From: Phoronis australis
Lineage: Eukaryota; Phoronida; Phoronidae
Direction: 5' to 3'
DNA length: 64,000 bases
Assembly (NCBI GenBank): GCA_002633005.1
Contig: NMRA01000486.1
Location: 121,251 to 185,250, forward strand
The position numbers and the translations under genes are program-made. This document shows, in pieces, positions 12,313 to 26,100 of the stretch; position 1 is the first letter of the stretch; every line of letters starts with the position of its first letter. The notes beneath the pieces are model-generated. The model was given only the letters and a program-made list of their open reading frames with translations. It was not told the DNA's origin and made no database searches.

Positions 12313-13565
12313 GTGTCAGTCGACATTATTTGGGCACGTTCACGTTATTGACCTAGTTAATCCTAAAATTCATGGGAGATAACTACCTTTTCACGACATC
12401 AGATGATGGGAAGACTGTAGTTTTACCAAATCCTGAACAAGTTAAGTTTATATTTTTTGAATAAATTTGGGTCTGTCGCTTACCTGTTGAATTGCAGTGG
12501 ATGCAAATTGGCCTCTAAACTGCCCATCATAGAGATTTGATTGACTAAAATTCACCATTATTCTAATTCATAATTTGAGTGTTGAGTGTTAGAGAAGTAA
12601 AAAATGAGGTAAGCATCATTGTCAAGCAAAATCCTTCATTAAAGCCTAACTTCAACTGAATTTTGTTATTTTAGATGTATTGGGCTAAACAGGTACTCCT
12701 AGTAAAACTTTAGCAAAATAAGAAAGCGCGAGTTTAATTACGCAAATGCAGGCCCGTCAAATGATAGGTGTAACTACCTTTCCGTGCTATATTGCGTTAC
12801 CGTGAGATCCCTGCACTAACAACAAAAGGTCGATAACAGGTGTATTGAATAGCGGACTGAATAGAACACCATTGCATGTAGGTGTTATTCGCAGCTGTTT
12901 GAATTAAAAAGTGATTCTCGCCGTGACGTAGACAAAAGAAAACCAATACGCCTAACAGTTCGTTACAATTTCTGGTACTAGTGGGCTCAAGGCGATGCTC
13001 TTAATATACGGTAGGATCCAAATGTACCAGCTGTTACCTTTCAAGTGTAGTGTTTAATGAATATTTAAAATTGCCGAATTCTTTCCTCTCTGTATCCTAC
13101 AATAGAATATCACAATGCATGCGTCTTACCCTGAATGTTTCCTAACAATCCAACAGATGGCAGTTTTAGTGACTGCATCTTGTGCTCTACGTAGCCTCAA
13201 AATTCATTTGGCTCTCAGATGTCCAGTAACTTAAAACCCTACTCGTCAAATAAAGAGTTTTTGTTGTCACACATTTTTGGCATTTTATTAATTCTTTTCG
13301 ACCATCATGCTTGCTGTCTAAAGGCCACTATTAAGAGCTTTGAGATATTGAAACCATACAGATAAACACATAGATTTTAATCTAGAGTCAAAAATTCAAT
13401 TAAGAATTAAAATTCTTGTTAACACAACCAAGCAAAAACGCTTGTCCAATTGAGTCAGAAAATAGTTTGAGATCTAGATGGATTAAATAGTCTATTTGTG
13501 TGAGAAAAAGTGGCTCAGTTATGAACAGAGATGATGGAGGGTATAAATTGTCTAAAATTTGGAGG
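12313..13565. other. Non-coding, nothing recognised
   Basis: No ORF with recognisable content and no matched repeat. Confidence 0.5.
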
Positions 13566-13634
13566 AGTGTCATCACCATGCCACCTAGTGTCATCATCAT
13601 GCCACCTAGTGTCATCACCATGCCACCTAGTGTC
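13566..13634. repeat. 24-bp tandem repeat, about 3 copies
   Basis: The unit AGTGTCATCACCATGCCACC plus TAGT is present almost three times with a single C/T difference. Confidence 0.9.
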
Positions 13635-14084
13635 CAATAGCTTGCAAAGATGGCTGCTGTGGGTATCCGAAACTGTCAAGGTACAGCGTTTTTGCTTGGT
13701 CGTGTTAATAAGAATTAATCTATGTGTTCTCTACCAACCTTATGAAATTATTTAGTGACATGCAGATAAACATGGTCAACCTCTCAAAAAATCTTGTCAA
13801 CTCAATTAAACGTTGGTTCTGGTCAATGGTAAGATGCCTTCATGCCACACAATCACACAACACTAAAATATTGTATGTAGAATGTTTCCTACTGAAAAAC
13901 AAACTACTGGCGTATGTGTTTTTCTTCTGGAAGTGGACAGAGTGCAGAGCTAGTCAGTCATGCTTCACGGATCCAAGCAGGTCTTCATCAAGCCACCCTC
14001 CAAATGGACACCGTGACTCAAAATCAGGCACTATATCTGAGACCCATTGTTCGATATTTGGATGCCCAAGTAAAGTAAGCTAGT

Positions 14085-14390
14085 AGCAGCAGAGTCTCTT
14101 TTAGCAACAGCTCTGGAAGCTCATTGGCCAGATTAGACTGATTAGCAACATCTCTGGAAGCTCATTGGCTGATGATTTAGACATGTTAGCAACAGCTCTG
14201 GGAGCTCATTGGCCAGATTAGACTGGTTAGCAACATCTCTGAAAGCTCATTGGCTGGTGATTTAGACATGTTAGCAACAGCTCTGGGAGCTCATTGGCCA
14301 GTTTAGAATGATTAGCAACATCTCTGGAAGCTCATTGGCTGATTTAGACATGTTAGCAATAGTTCTGGGAACTCATTGGCCTATCCAAAA
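14085..14390. repeat. Higher-order tandem repeat of a 40-45-bp unit
   Basis: Seven half-units share TTAGCAACA(G/T)CTCTGG(A/G)AGCTCATTGGC. They alternate between a form ending CCAGATTAGACTGA and a form ending TGATGATTTAGACATG, making a dimeric repeat of about 85 bp. Confidence 0.9.
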
Positions 14391-17038
14391 TAAAGACATG
14401 ATGTAAGATATGAAATATACAATTAACTTTACAGTAGACCCATGTTTCCACACTATTGTAGGACCAATTTGACTAAGGCTCATAAAAACGTTACATTTGA
14501 TTTGTCTTGGACACCTGACAAACTGAGGAACCCTAATCTGGATGAACTCCTGGTTCCAAGGGTGGCAATACTTGTTTACATGCACAGGGCTCGTTTGCTA
14601 AAACTTCATGTTGGCCCAATGAAAGTTTCATTTTCTTTTTTCATAACAAGAGATTCATATACCATTCAGATTAATGTTATGCTTATACTAATTCTCTTTT
14701 CTATATGACAGCTAACAATTCATACAATATTTTGAAAAATTATGGTCATTTGTAATTAAGTTCTTAAGAAAATAATTGAAATGCCCACAATGATTTTTAT
14801 CAAAGTTTGTTGAGATTTCAGTGTGGTATAATTGTTAGAAAATATTTGCTTAGATTTTATAATAGTGTAGCTGTTAGAAAAATATTTGTTGAGCTTTTTG
14901 CATAGTATAATCATTAGAGAAAATAAAATTATTAGTGAGCACTGTACCATAGCAATTGAGGCAAGAAGCCTCAGTTTCTAACATTTAATAATGTGTCAAA
15001 TCCGCATAATTTCTTGGAAACCCGTCTGAAACCCATCTTCAGTTTGGTTAACATTAGTCAGTGACTAGATGTACAAACCCTTAACAACTCTTTACTGGCT
15101 TGCACGTCAGCCGGCAGTTCAAACAAATACAATAATTTTTACTGACGCACATTATCAAAATAATTGCTATCTTCCTGTTGTTGAGTTCAAAAGGCTGCAA
15201 GCATGCAGCTGTGCTGATAATAATAGTAATAGTAGTTTTATCTCATTTCTTAATAAAGCAGGTTATGCTACTAAAACTTTGTAGTGGTGGTGCACTGGGC
15301 GTTATGTTGACTTGCGGTTTGTGTCGTTGTTGGCATAAAGCTCTTCAAAGTACTTTGATGTTGAGCGTGGTGTAAAATGACTTGTCTTTACTGTACTTAC
15401 CGTAGTTGTCCTGATTATTGTCCAAGGAAATTTATTTTAGAAGCTGATCATGGGCAGGGAAATATCCCACTTTGGCTATTAAAAACAATAAGTTTTGAAT
15501 GTCAGTGGGGGTGGATGTTCATCCAAGTCTCCAGTGTAATATGCGTACTAAGGCTACTCTTTATCGGCTCTACGTAAAGCAATCGTTAAAGTTTTTGGAA
15601 CTGAAGTTTTCTGGAGTGGTGTTCAAAGACCAACCGGTAATGTTTTTCAGAAAATAAAACCATGATTTGTAAAATCGTGAATTCTTTGAATTTAGATACT
15701 GTTCCTTGAATAGTCATTGAATTAAGTTTTGACTTTGAAAAGCCTTTTAATCTCAGTTTTTAGCCTTGGAAATATTTGAAAGACCTCAATTGCAAATTGG
15801 TTCATGTAATTAATTTTAAGGTGTTTAAATTCTTTTTCCAAGTGCACATTCCCGTTCACATCCTATTTAAGCTTAAAATGATAATTTTTTTAAAAGCTCA
15901 ACTAGCCTAACCTCACTCATTGCTTACTCAGCAAATGTCCAACGGGCAAATTCATTGCTTTTTGATGCTAGTGTAATACGCACGATAGTGTGCAACTGAA
16001 GTACCATCAGATCAATTATTCTGAGCGATGCCGTTTTAAAATGTGGAAGTTGAAGTGCCTGTTCAATGAGGTATGGTTGACAGATCATAGGCACACGACT
16101 TGGATCGGAGAATGCTGAAGCGTTGCTCTTTATCTCAAAGAAGTAGATATTGCTAAAACAGGAATTTCACCGTTGAATTCTTACATGGTTGGTAAAAGGC
16201 GCCATCTGAGTCATTGATAAATTTCAAGCAGTTTCAAGTTGTTTGACTAGTTCGTATTGTCTTATGATGGTTATGGCAAGTAATCATGGTGGTTGTCTCG
16301 AAAGTCTTAAGGTCTTATAGTTTATGGCTTGTATTCTGTGCATTAAAAATGTTTAAAGTTAAAAATATAAAATTTGTCGTGAGTTAAGTTTATAATAACT
16401 TTAGTGTTATGTGAAACCGAAATTATAACGGAATTTTGTGTATTTGCGCACATACCTCTTTAAAATAATGAATTTCAAAACCAAATCTGAAGTAACATGA
16501 AATTCATGAGTGACTGTCCATGATATTAGGTTCAGTCTTTTCTGACGTTCATTTTGTTCTCTGATAGATATGAATGCGACTTGATATCAACCTACAGATA
16601 CATTTACACAACTCTCCACACATAGTTTTGGTGTTTGCTACATTTTTAAACTGTTGATAGTTTTACAGACTTTTGCAAGCAACAAAATTTATGCACATCT
16701 TAAATACTGAAACGCAACCTCATCAGCAGGTATAATTTCTCTGCACACTCTGGCCAAATTTGTGTTCAATCAATCCTTCTCATTCAAGCGAAGACTGAGC
16801 GCTAAAAGACAACGGTCCATTAGTACATTACCCATTGCCTGGCAGCCAACACACCATTCAAACTTGACCTTTACAAGTAAGGGTACCCAGGTCATTTAGG
16901 AGTTGTGTACACCATTCCGGGTTCTTGAGGGTGACTTGGCTATCTATTATCACCCTATGAGTGGTCAGTTAGCTCTGTATGACTTGGTCAGGTAGCTTCG
17001 TATGTGTGGTCAGATATTTAATGTTTTCTGTGTTTTAG
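14391..17038. other. Non-coding, probably MON2 upstream intron
   Basis: No exon recognised. Because the exon at 17039 begins with an acceptor site in the middle of the MON2 protein, at least the end of this stretch should be intron. Open frames here (for example 14442-14708) show no known domain. Confidence 0.4.
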
Positions 17039-17149
17039 GTATGCCAACACCCACACCAGAGTATGAGGTCATGGGGTGCTGAAGCTGTCACCTCATTGGT
17101 TAAGGCTGCCATGGGGTACAAGTATGAACCCCCTCTGCATGAGAACATT
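17039..17149 (+). CDS. MON2: MON2 exon a
   Basis: Acceptor TTTTAG at 17033-17038, donor GTAAGT at 17150, 37 codons, phase 0 at both ends. It reads [20 protein letters not shown] and continues to EPPLHENI; the vertebrate protein has a closely similar stretch. The last 20 bases plus the donor belong to a short repeat that recurs in the next intron (see 17660-18160). Confidence 0.9.
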
Positions 17150-20100
17150 GTAAGTTACCAACAGCTTATCAACGTGGCCCGTTCCATGGCCCTGTGGCCC
17201 GTACAATGGCCCTGTGGCCCGTGTATACTTTGTCAATAGATTTGGATATATATGGTGGCAAACAGAATCTTTCAATATCGGGAATACTGATCTTGGTTCT
17301 TTTGTGTGGAGCAGGGCAATTCCCAAATTAGTGGTGACTTCAGCGCAATAAAATACTGGCTGATATAAATTAAACTGCTATGGACTAAAACTGATTTTTC
17401 AAGTTGTTTGACTTCAGAAATTGAATTCCCTTGTAAAGTTATATTGAGATTGTTTTTTGAATTAATGCAATAAATATTTAGCCAAAAACAACGTCATTCA
17501 TTATTTAAGGGACTTGGTAATAGCGGGTTTATGACTTGTGAGCTCGTACAAAGGTCCCGAGAATGCTTTGCGGTAGGCTAGGTTGTTATCTGATCTTGGA
17601 AAGTCCTTTTGTTTTTACAGGGGATATTTATATTGCTTTAAAAAAATTGTAAAGACATCCTAACAAGTAGCCTCTAGCCCCCTTGGCTGCTTGAGAACGT
17701 TTTGAGTTGCAAATAACATGCGTCACTACTTTCCTAAGAACATTGTAATAAGCAGCTTCTGGCCCCCTCTGCATCAGAACATTTTGAGTAACTAATAACT
17801 TGTGCCACTTTTTTCTAAGATTATTGTAATAAGTTGCCACTAGCGCCATCTACATGAGAACATTGTAAGTCATCAATAACCTCCAGCTCCCTCTGTTGGA
17901 GAATACTAACCAGTAAAGAACCTCCATCCATCTTTCTGTGAGATGACTGTAAAAACACTCGCCCAAATCAAGCCCTCTTTTTGTGAGACCTTTATGTGCC
18001 TAGCTCACCTCCTGTGGTAACAGTGTGCATCTCCCCCTCGTGTGATAATATTTGAAGTAGCTCCGCCGGACCTCTGCATTCAAAACTCCAACTCTGCACT
18101 GTGTTTGCCCTCTCCATGTGGAAACAATTCAAACTACATTAAGTCATCCCTGTATGCAAACAATACATTAGCAAACTATTGCACAATTTGTTTGACATTT
18201 AGTTTGGAATAGTCCACTCATGAAGCATGTGCACTTTTTGTTTCCAACAAATTGAAAGTGAACATTACTTGGGCTGAAAATTCTTGCTGTTTGATGTATA
18301 TCTTAAGGATTTTTGTTCCACATGTCAATAATGTCACAAAATGACCGATTTACCTGGTGCAAGATCACAGTTTTTTAAAGGGCTTTTTTATTATAATGTT
18401 GCTGTGAACGTAAAAAAATCACCAAATGTTATCTAGCAACAGCTGTGTCATATAAAGCGCTAACAACAATAAAAATAATAGTCTTCAAAGTTAAATTTTA
18501 TAACTTAAATAAATATCAGATTTTTTATTGCTAGCTTAAATGAGAAATTTGACAAAAGGGAATTCTGAACTGATTGTAACACCTCGTCAACTCCTGGTTA
18601 TCTTGGCAGAAGCTGCAGTCGCTGATCCTAGCTCCCCTACAGGAGATGTCGGTCATCTCGCACCCTGACATCCGTCAGAAACAGTTAGAGTGTGTCCTGC
18701 AGGTGCTTCATAACAACGGTGAAACGCTGGGTCACGGCTGGCCGTTGGTACTCTCTGTAATCGGGGCCGTCACTAAAGACCAGGGGTGAGTTTTGAACTT
18801 GTCTGTCCATGATCGGGGTCATTACTAAAGACAAAGGATCAGTCAATGTGCCTGTTTGTCTGTGATCAGGGTTAGGTAGTGTTTACATCTTCTGGGCTCC
18901 AGTGTCTGGTGTTTTATGAAATGCAGCCACACTAATGACACCTTTGGACCACTTGGCAAATTATCATTATTGAGGTAGGGTCTAAAACAGTATGCTCTTG
19001 ACAGTGTGGTTGAAGTTGAACAACTCCCCTAGTGTGCACCTGTGGTAGTTCTTCACCTGTTTATCACACTGTTTTGTCACATTTCTCTACGGAAATGAGC
19101 ATTCGGAAAGTTGTGTTTAATTAATACAGTTTGTAGAGTAAAGGTGTGAAAAAACACCACCTGGTCTCTGTCTTGTCGTCTGTCGTTTTATAGTTGGCCT
19201 GTCAATATTCATCATTTTTTCATGAAGTATTTGAATAATTACCATACTTAAGAATGTGTTTTCTTTTAACTAATAATTCTTTTCTGGTTATATAAACATT
19301 TGATATATTTTGTAAAGTTAGTTTCTAAAGCACTACTCTTAGTAAAGAAAAATCAAAACTACTTATTTTATCAATTTATAAATGCATAGTCTCATTAAAT
19401 TGTGAATATGCAAATAAAGTACCAATTTACAAACAATCCTAGGTCCTCCAGTGTGCTGGAAACCATCCGAGAACCAATTATCATTACAATTTTGCGAAAG
19501 TGTCGTTTTGTAAATGAGTATGGTTTTACAGTTACCCAAATGTAATAAGGCAGAGTACTTATTATTTGTTTATTTCACTGTCAAATAACGCTTACATAAT
19601 TTTTGGAATTACTAGGTTTTCTATATGTTCACACTTGTTTTTAAGTATATCAGTCGTGGTGTTTTGTTTAAAACAGCAATTTATTTGCAAGTTGTTTCTT
19701 TTCCTGATATGCTTGTACACACAGTTCTTTAGGAAGGTGCTAGGTGGCACTTGCTAAAAATTTAAATATTCGTGGTTTTAATGAGACATAGTGTCTTTAA
19801 GTAGAAAATTATTGTTTGCGGATGGTTGAATAAGTCGCCCATTCTGCTTTCTTGACTTTATTATTTTGCACCAGTCACCATCTCGCTTAATTCCGTTTAT
19901 GCACACATTAATATTAGAACTTAGTCTAATATCGTCTCTTGCATCATGTTTAGTTTGTCGCTAATAATTAAAGATTTTGTCATGAAAGACAAACTAACCT
20001 CACTTTGGCATGTATTTTATTCCTCTCCAAAGATGGCGCTGCTGGAGTGACGATAGTCATGGCCTGAGGTAATGTGATACCGGACACACTTAAATGAACC

Positions 20101-23100
20101 CTGATCCCTGACACAGCGAGCTACGCTTAACACACTAACACTGTGCCTGCTTGCTGGCACATCTCTTTTGTTCACTGATCATTTTGTGTTCTCTGACACG
20201 AGAGGTCTCAGTAAAGATGACACTATCCGTTGACAGGCAACATTTTCTATTTTTTTTCTTTGTCTGACTACTTCTCTCTCGCCTCAGATAAACACGTAAA
20301 CTGAGCACATAAACTGAGCATGCAAACTGTCTGTCTACCTTTATGCAAACCTTCAACATCTTGGCAGTTTGTGTATAGTCTTAGGAAACTGGAGGAAGGC
20401 AAAAAAGGACATTGGTTGTCAGCTATCAGTGTCATTTTTTTCTCAGGCCTGTTTTTATGTACTTCCTGTTTACCACTATCAACTGACATTGCGTACCAGT
20501 GTAGTCGCACTGTGTCTCTAGAACTCAAACTACTTACTGCATTTAACTGCCTTCTGTAGCCTAGCGTTTGAGGTGATTTGTTTTAGTATTAGAAAATGCA
20601 CTGAATAGCATTTTAAGAGAGTGTTTTTGAAAATTATTCTCAGTACAGCGCAGTAAGAATTTCCACTTAAGTGGCTCGTGTGGGACGCGAAGGCAAAGTA
20701 AAAATTTTGGTGGTTTTCCTGACATCTTATTCTGTGTTGCGTGACAGTTGGTGATGTGAAGTGAGACTGATAAAAGCCTCCTCATTTCTTCTGTTGATGT
20801 GATAGTCGATAATTCAGGCTACATACTCCGTTGTTTTAGATCGTATCAAATAAGTCCTTTTAAAGACCTATTTGATATTGTCTGATAAGTCTTTGTGAAG
20901 ACTTATATGATACTATCAAAATAAAGATTTAAAAGTTTTTAGGGTTAAGCTATGTTTGCTAGCTTTAATGTGTGTGTTTTTCTGAAATAGGACACTGAAA
21001 CTTCAAAGCTTGATTAATCACTGCAAGCATCCATTGTTCAATCAAAATTGGGTCGAAAGGTCACGTAATACTATTTGGAACAACATTATTCAAGATTAAA
21101 TGGTACTGGTTAACTCTGAGTGGGCGTGCTAAATGAAACCAATGGATGATGGCTGTTCCAACAACTGAAGCTTTCAGTCCCATGCAATGCTGCAGCCATT
21201 CTACAATGTCACGGCGGCATAATGAAACGAGCCTTGTCACTAGATGGCAGTTGTGTGGCTGATGGACATGAACCTTTTTGTAAAGTAGAAATTCAATGTA
21301 ATGGGATTTTCCTCATTTTTACAAATTCTTTACGACAGTCATGCTTTCAAATTACTTGGTTGTGTGGTGTGATAATCAAAGAATTTGCACAAAAATGTCC
21401 AACATCTTAAAATTAATGTAAATGAAAGAATATATTTTGCTCTCATCAATTCTGTCCATCTTGCACACCAGAATTTGAAATTGTTTCAACTGACAACCGT
21501 TTTCAACCGCTCTTGCAACTGTTTTTAAAAAGTTTTTTGTTGCATGTTGAAGTCAAGTGAAGTCAAAATGGCTTCAAACTAGAATAAATCACATGACTCC
21601 TAATCGTCCTATTGAAGTCATTTTATGATCTCGGTTTGGTCCACGGGTTGAGGGCGTGTAATTAAGAATGATGAAATACCATACTAAAAAACCTAAAGGG
21701 TTCTTCCTCAAGATCTGAATCAAAACAATGAGAAAAGTTCAATGTTGGCAATTATTTTTGTCTAGAATAATTGAGATTGTGTGGTAAGTGTGTGAGTGAT
21801 TGTGAGCATTCAATCTTTGCCTCATATGTCTGCGTATAGACCTCGATTAAAATGGGATATTTGGTGGACAGACATTTGGGAATCTTCTTTGGACGCATTC
21901 AAAGTGAGTCACCTTTTGTGTTCAATATGGCAACTCATTGTCACAAGAAACTTCAAGGTTGAAATTCATGGTTTTAGAAATTTATCATTATTTTTGTTGT
22001 CACTGTGAACATTAGTTTTCAACCGCTGTTGGTTTAAATCATTGCCTGTTCTCTTTTTGCAGGGAAAACCTGATTCGAATTGCATTTCAAAGTTTATCCT
22101 TGGTGGTCACTGATTTCTTACCCATCATGCCTTGCTATTGTCTGCAACTGTGTGTTGAGGTGGCTGGAAAATTTGGATTACAGAATCAGGAATTAAATAT
22201 TAGTCTGACATCTATTGGGCTACTGGTGAGTTTTCTTTTGTGTGTGATTATTTGGCAGAAAAAGTTAGAAATGCAACATATCGCAATGATGTGAATATAA
22301 AGTGATGAAAGATGCCAAATGTTTATGAATTTTGTGGAGAAAATTATCAGCCGACAGGCGCAAATCGATGACCTGTGTCCAATGATCTCTGTGATGTTTT
22401 GCTAGTTCGTAATACTGTATGATGCACTCTTTGTTGGCTGGCATGGTACGTCATTTGTTCAAAGGTCATACATTGCCATTTCTTCTTTTCACACTTACAA
22501 ATCATGAATACAACTGCCGCTTTGGTAGTGTTGGTTATGTCAAAATGACTAGAAACGGGATGTGTATTATGGTATGAACCATTGTCTTGTTTCCAGTGGA
22601 ACATTTCTGACATGTTCTACCAACAACGGGAGAAGATCAAGGCGGAGTTAACTAAGGAGGAAGAGCACTCTCCGCCGATAGACTCCACCCTCCCACCCTT
22701 CGACGCCCTCTGGATGTGCGTGTACCTCAAACTGGGGGACCTGTGCGTCGACTCGCGACCTGCTGTACGTAAGAGTGCAGGTCAGACGCTCTTCTCGACG
22801 ATCGCAGCACATGGTGATCTTCTTCTACAGAGCACATGGCAGAGTGTCTTGTGGAGGGTAGGTAGAGACACACTTTGGTCACAATAGGTACTAGCATTGC
22901 TTGTAGAAGTGTATGCAGTCACTCCAAACTAATTTTGTTTTTAGTCATAAAGAATTGTACTTTTTACGGAAAAGTTTTATAGATTATCATAGGGATAGTT
23001 TTAGGAGTGCGCCCCTCGTCATTGGCACAAAAAAGTTCATTGACACATTGATTACTCAACTTGGGTCACTGAAACTATCACAATTTCGCTTGATTTTGTC

Positions 23101-26100
23101 TTGGATAAAATACATTGTATTCAGAATTTAATTTTTATTACAATGTATTTCATTTATCAAAACAACAATTTTAGTGATACAGGGTCTAGCATATTGCACA
23201 AATGCAGATCCCAACTGTGGATTTATGCGTACAGGTAAATGTAAATTAAGTTAGTCATTCAGACCAACCACTAGTCGCGTAACGTGCATGTAATGAGGTG
23301 GCAGACCAAGTTACACATATTTAAATGCTATCCCCAAATTCGAATGGAAACAGTTCATTCGACTAACATGAATCATTGACCCTAAAATTGGCCCATAGGT
23401 TTGAGGCTATATGGGTCAGTTAACTCGTAGCAATGTTTTTCTTAATTGATCCCTGTTATCATCAAACTAAATTTATAAAGATGTTTCCCCCACCTTCTAT
23501 TTAAGGTCTCAGTCAGAAATAATTAGGTCAGGCCAAGATCGCAAACTTTTTCAAACTGGAACAAGTCAAGTTTAAGGCTGTCAATCTTCTCTATGAACCA
23601 GTCAGTCAACTCGTTCAGATCAGTCTTTTGCCATGTGTCATTAAAAACTGTCACGCGAGGTATTGGAATAATAAAGAAACAAAAACAATGGAATCCACCC
23701 CCGAATGATGGCGCTGGATGGGAATTTAAGGTTGATTTGAAGTGATTTAGGCTGAAGCAGTTTTGTCCATTTGGAAATCATAAGTTGTTGACAACTCAGG
23801 TTCCAGGTGTTTTGCGTAGTGAATAATGGATATTCGAGTAAGCATGCTGAATCCGAGATCTGATGGATAGCCAAGTGTCTGTTTTGATTAAGGGTTAAGA
23901 AATCAGTTGGTGGCTAAGACAATATACATAACATATTTGGTTTGAAATTTAGTTTTATTAAATCTGCATGTCACCATGTTTTGTATGGCTAAAATAAAAA
24001 TGGAATTAGTCGTATTATTTTTGACTTGATGAGTTGAATAAGCAACAAATGGTAATCCAGGTCCCTGTTCTAAGAAAACTGACTTAGCTACGACAAATCT
24101 TAAGTTTCAGCCAATTTTAAGATAAAACTTAAATTTGTCTCAGGTCTGTTTCAAGGAGACCTTTAGGCTTAAGTTTTTGACTTAAGATTTTAATTTTGAC
24201 TAACTTAGTAATTGTGGAAGTTTCGAAGTTTGGAAGTTGAAACAAATCTTAGACTTATTATAGTAACTCAAAAATGGGCTTAAGTCAGTTTCTTGGAACT
24301 GGCCCCCTGTATTTCCATAAATAGCTTACTGGTATTATGAATAGAAAGATTGGTATGATATTGCTCACCTGCCAATTAAAAAAAGTGTTATTTCTCTTGT
24401 AATGTTGTGTCCCCAGTGTACAGGTATGCAGAAGATAAATTGTCCATCTTCGTTGCTTACCTTAAGATCAAATTTCCCTATTAAAGTAATATTTAAATAT
24501 TGATACCAGGCCCGTAAAACTCTACATTGTTAAAATCCTTGATGATCACAGAATTTTGTGCACGAAAGTAATGCACATTTTTTTCTAAGAAATCTTGATT
24601 TTTCACCTAGATCGCCATATTTTTCACATGATTCTGTTTTTTATTCTGTAAGTCACAAAACGTGTCTTTGATTTTGTTTGAAGGCCTTTAGCTCAAGAGC
24701 TCGGCTGTCAAAAATAAAGACTGTCTGTTTTTTTAATGAATGTTGACGTATACAAGAGTTGAACATTATATACTGTAAACAGCATGGACAGGTCTGTCAA
24801 TAGATGGCGCCATTTCACACTACAATCTGTGCTCAGGTTTTGTTTCCACTGCTGGACAAAGTGAAGAAGCTGTCAAGCAGTGCGAGTGACAACAAGGAAG
24901 AGTCTCAGAGCACAGGGAACATCCTGATCCACCACTCACGTGACACTGCTCAGAAGCAGTGGGCGGAGACTCAGGTCTTGACACTAGCAGGCGTGGCTAG
25001 GGTGTTCAATGCAAAGAGGCATATTCTACAAAAACTAGGTGTGTTACTAGATTTTATCTTGCTTTGAATTTGTACTCTCGAGTTTTTTCTCACTTGCCAA
25101 ATGGTTTGCTGGGCCATATAATTGTGTAATTTTTTGTATAATGTAAGTTTTCTGAGTATGTGGTATGTTTCTAGGGACATTAGACAATACAACTATATCT
25201 AAAAAATCCCTTTACGGACAGTTGTTATTCACCAGCCGAAGCTACTAATTGATTCCGTGATGTTTTGGTTTATGTATTTTGTTTCAAGTTCATCACCTTT
25301 ATGAATGGCCACCTGGTAATGTTCTGAAATTGGTCCATCCTTTATCAAGATGTGTTTGAAAGAAGCGCTGGTACCAAAATATAATAATTCTGAAACTCGT
25401 GTGCCCAATAGTCGCATGGTTTGAAGCTTCAAGGGGGTTTAACCTACTCTAAAGACATTCAATCAAAATGGCAAAGTGCATGTCAGATTAATGGGTAAAA
25501 AGACTGCACAATACACCAAGTCTGTTACCATTGGCCAACGTGTAGGCTGCTGGGAGGTCAGTTGGTTTTTGTCATTTCTCTTTCACAAATCTTAATGCTG
25601 ATATTTAATTGCTAATCCGGTCCTGCCAGTTGATTGGTTATTTCGTACCTCTGCAGGTGACTTTCCCCGAGCCTGGGCTCTACTTCTTGAGTTCATTGAG
25701 TCGTCATCACTCTGTAAGAATGCCGAGGTGGCGCTGGCGGCATTGAAGAGCTTTCAGGAAATCTTGGCCACGAGTCGTGAAACTAAGCTGAATAATGGTG
25801 TTGAGCTGCAGCCGCCTAGACTTGAGACCATCAGTCGATCAGACAACAGTGCGCCTTCGAACATACAAGCGAGTCATGAGAAGTCACATGGTGATGTGGG
25901 CGCTGACGAGAGTGCAATATGGTCCAATGCTTGGCGCGTTTGGTTAAATATTGGAATGGTGGCTACAGTTCCACCCCAAATGAAGTCAGCAGACGTTTAT
26001 CTACCAGCACAGCCTTTCTTGACTGCGTTAATTCAGATATTCCCAGTTTTGTTTGAACATATGAAAGACCGGTTCAGTACTACAGATCTGCACAAGTTTT

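Noticed and set aside
11960-12382. Long frames with repeated SLPNTPFSV-type peptides
   Set aside because: Produced by the minisatellite; unit length changes (35/36 bp) shift the frame between units, so no protein repeat is maintained.
14442-14708. Frame with LSWTPDKLRNPNLDELLVPR as possible MON2 upstream exon
   Set aside because: Does not match the MON2 sequence expected before exon a, and no matching splice borders were found.
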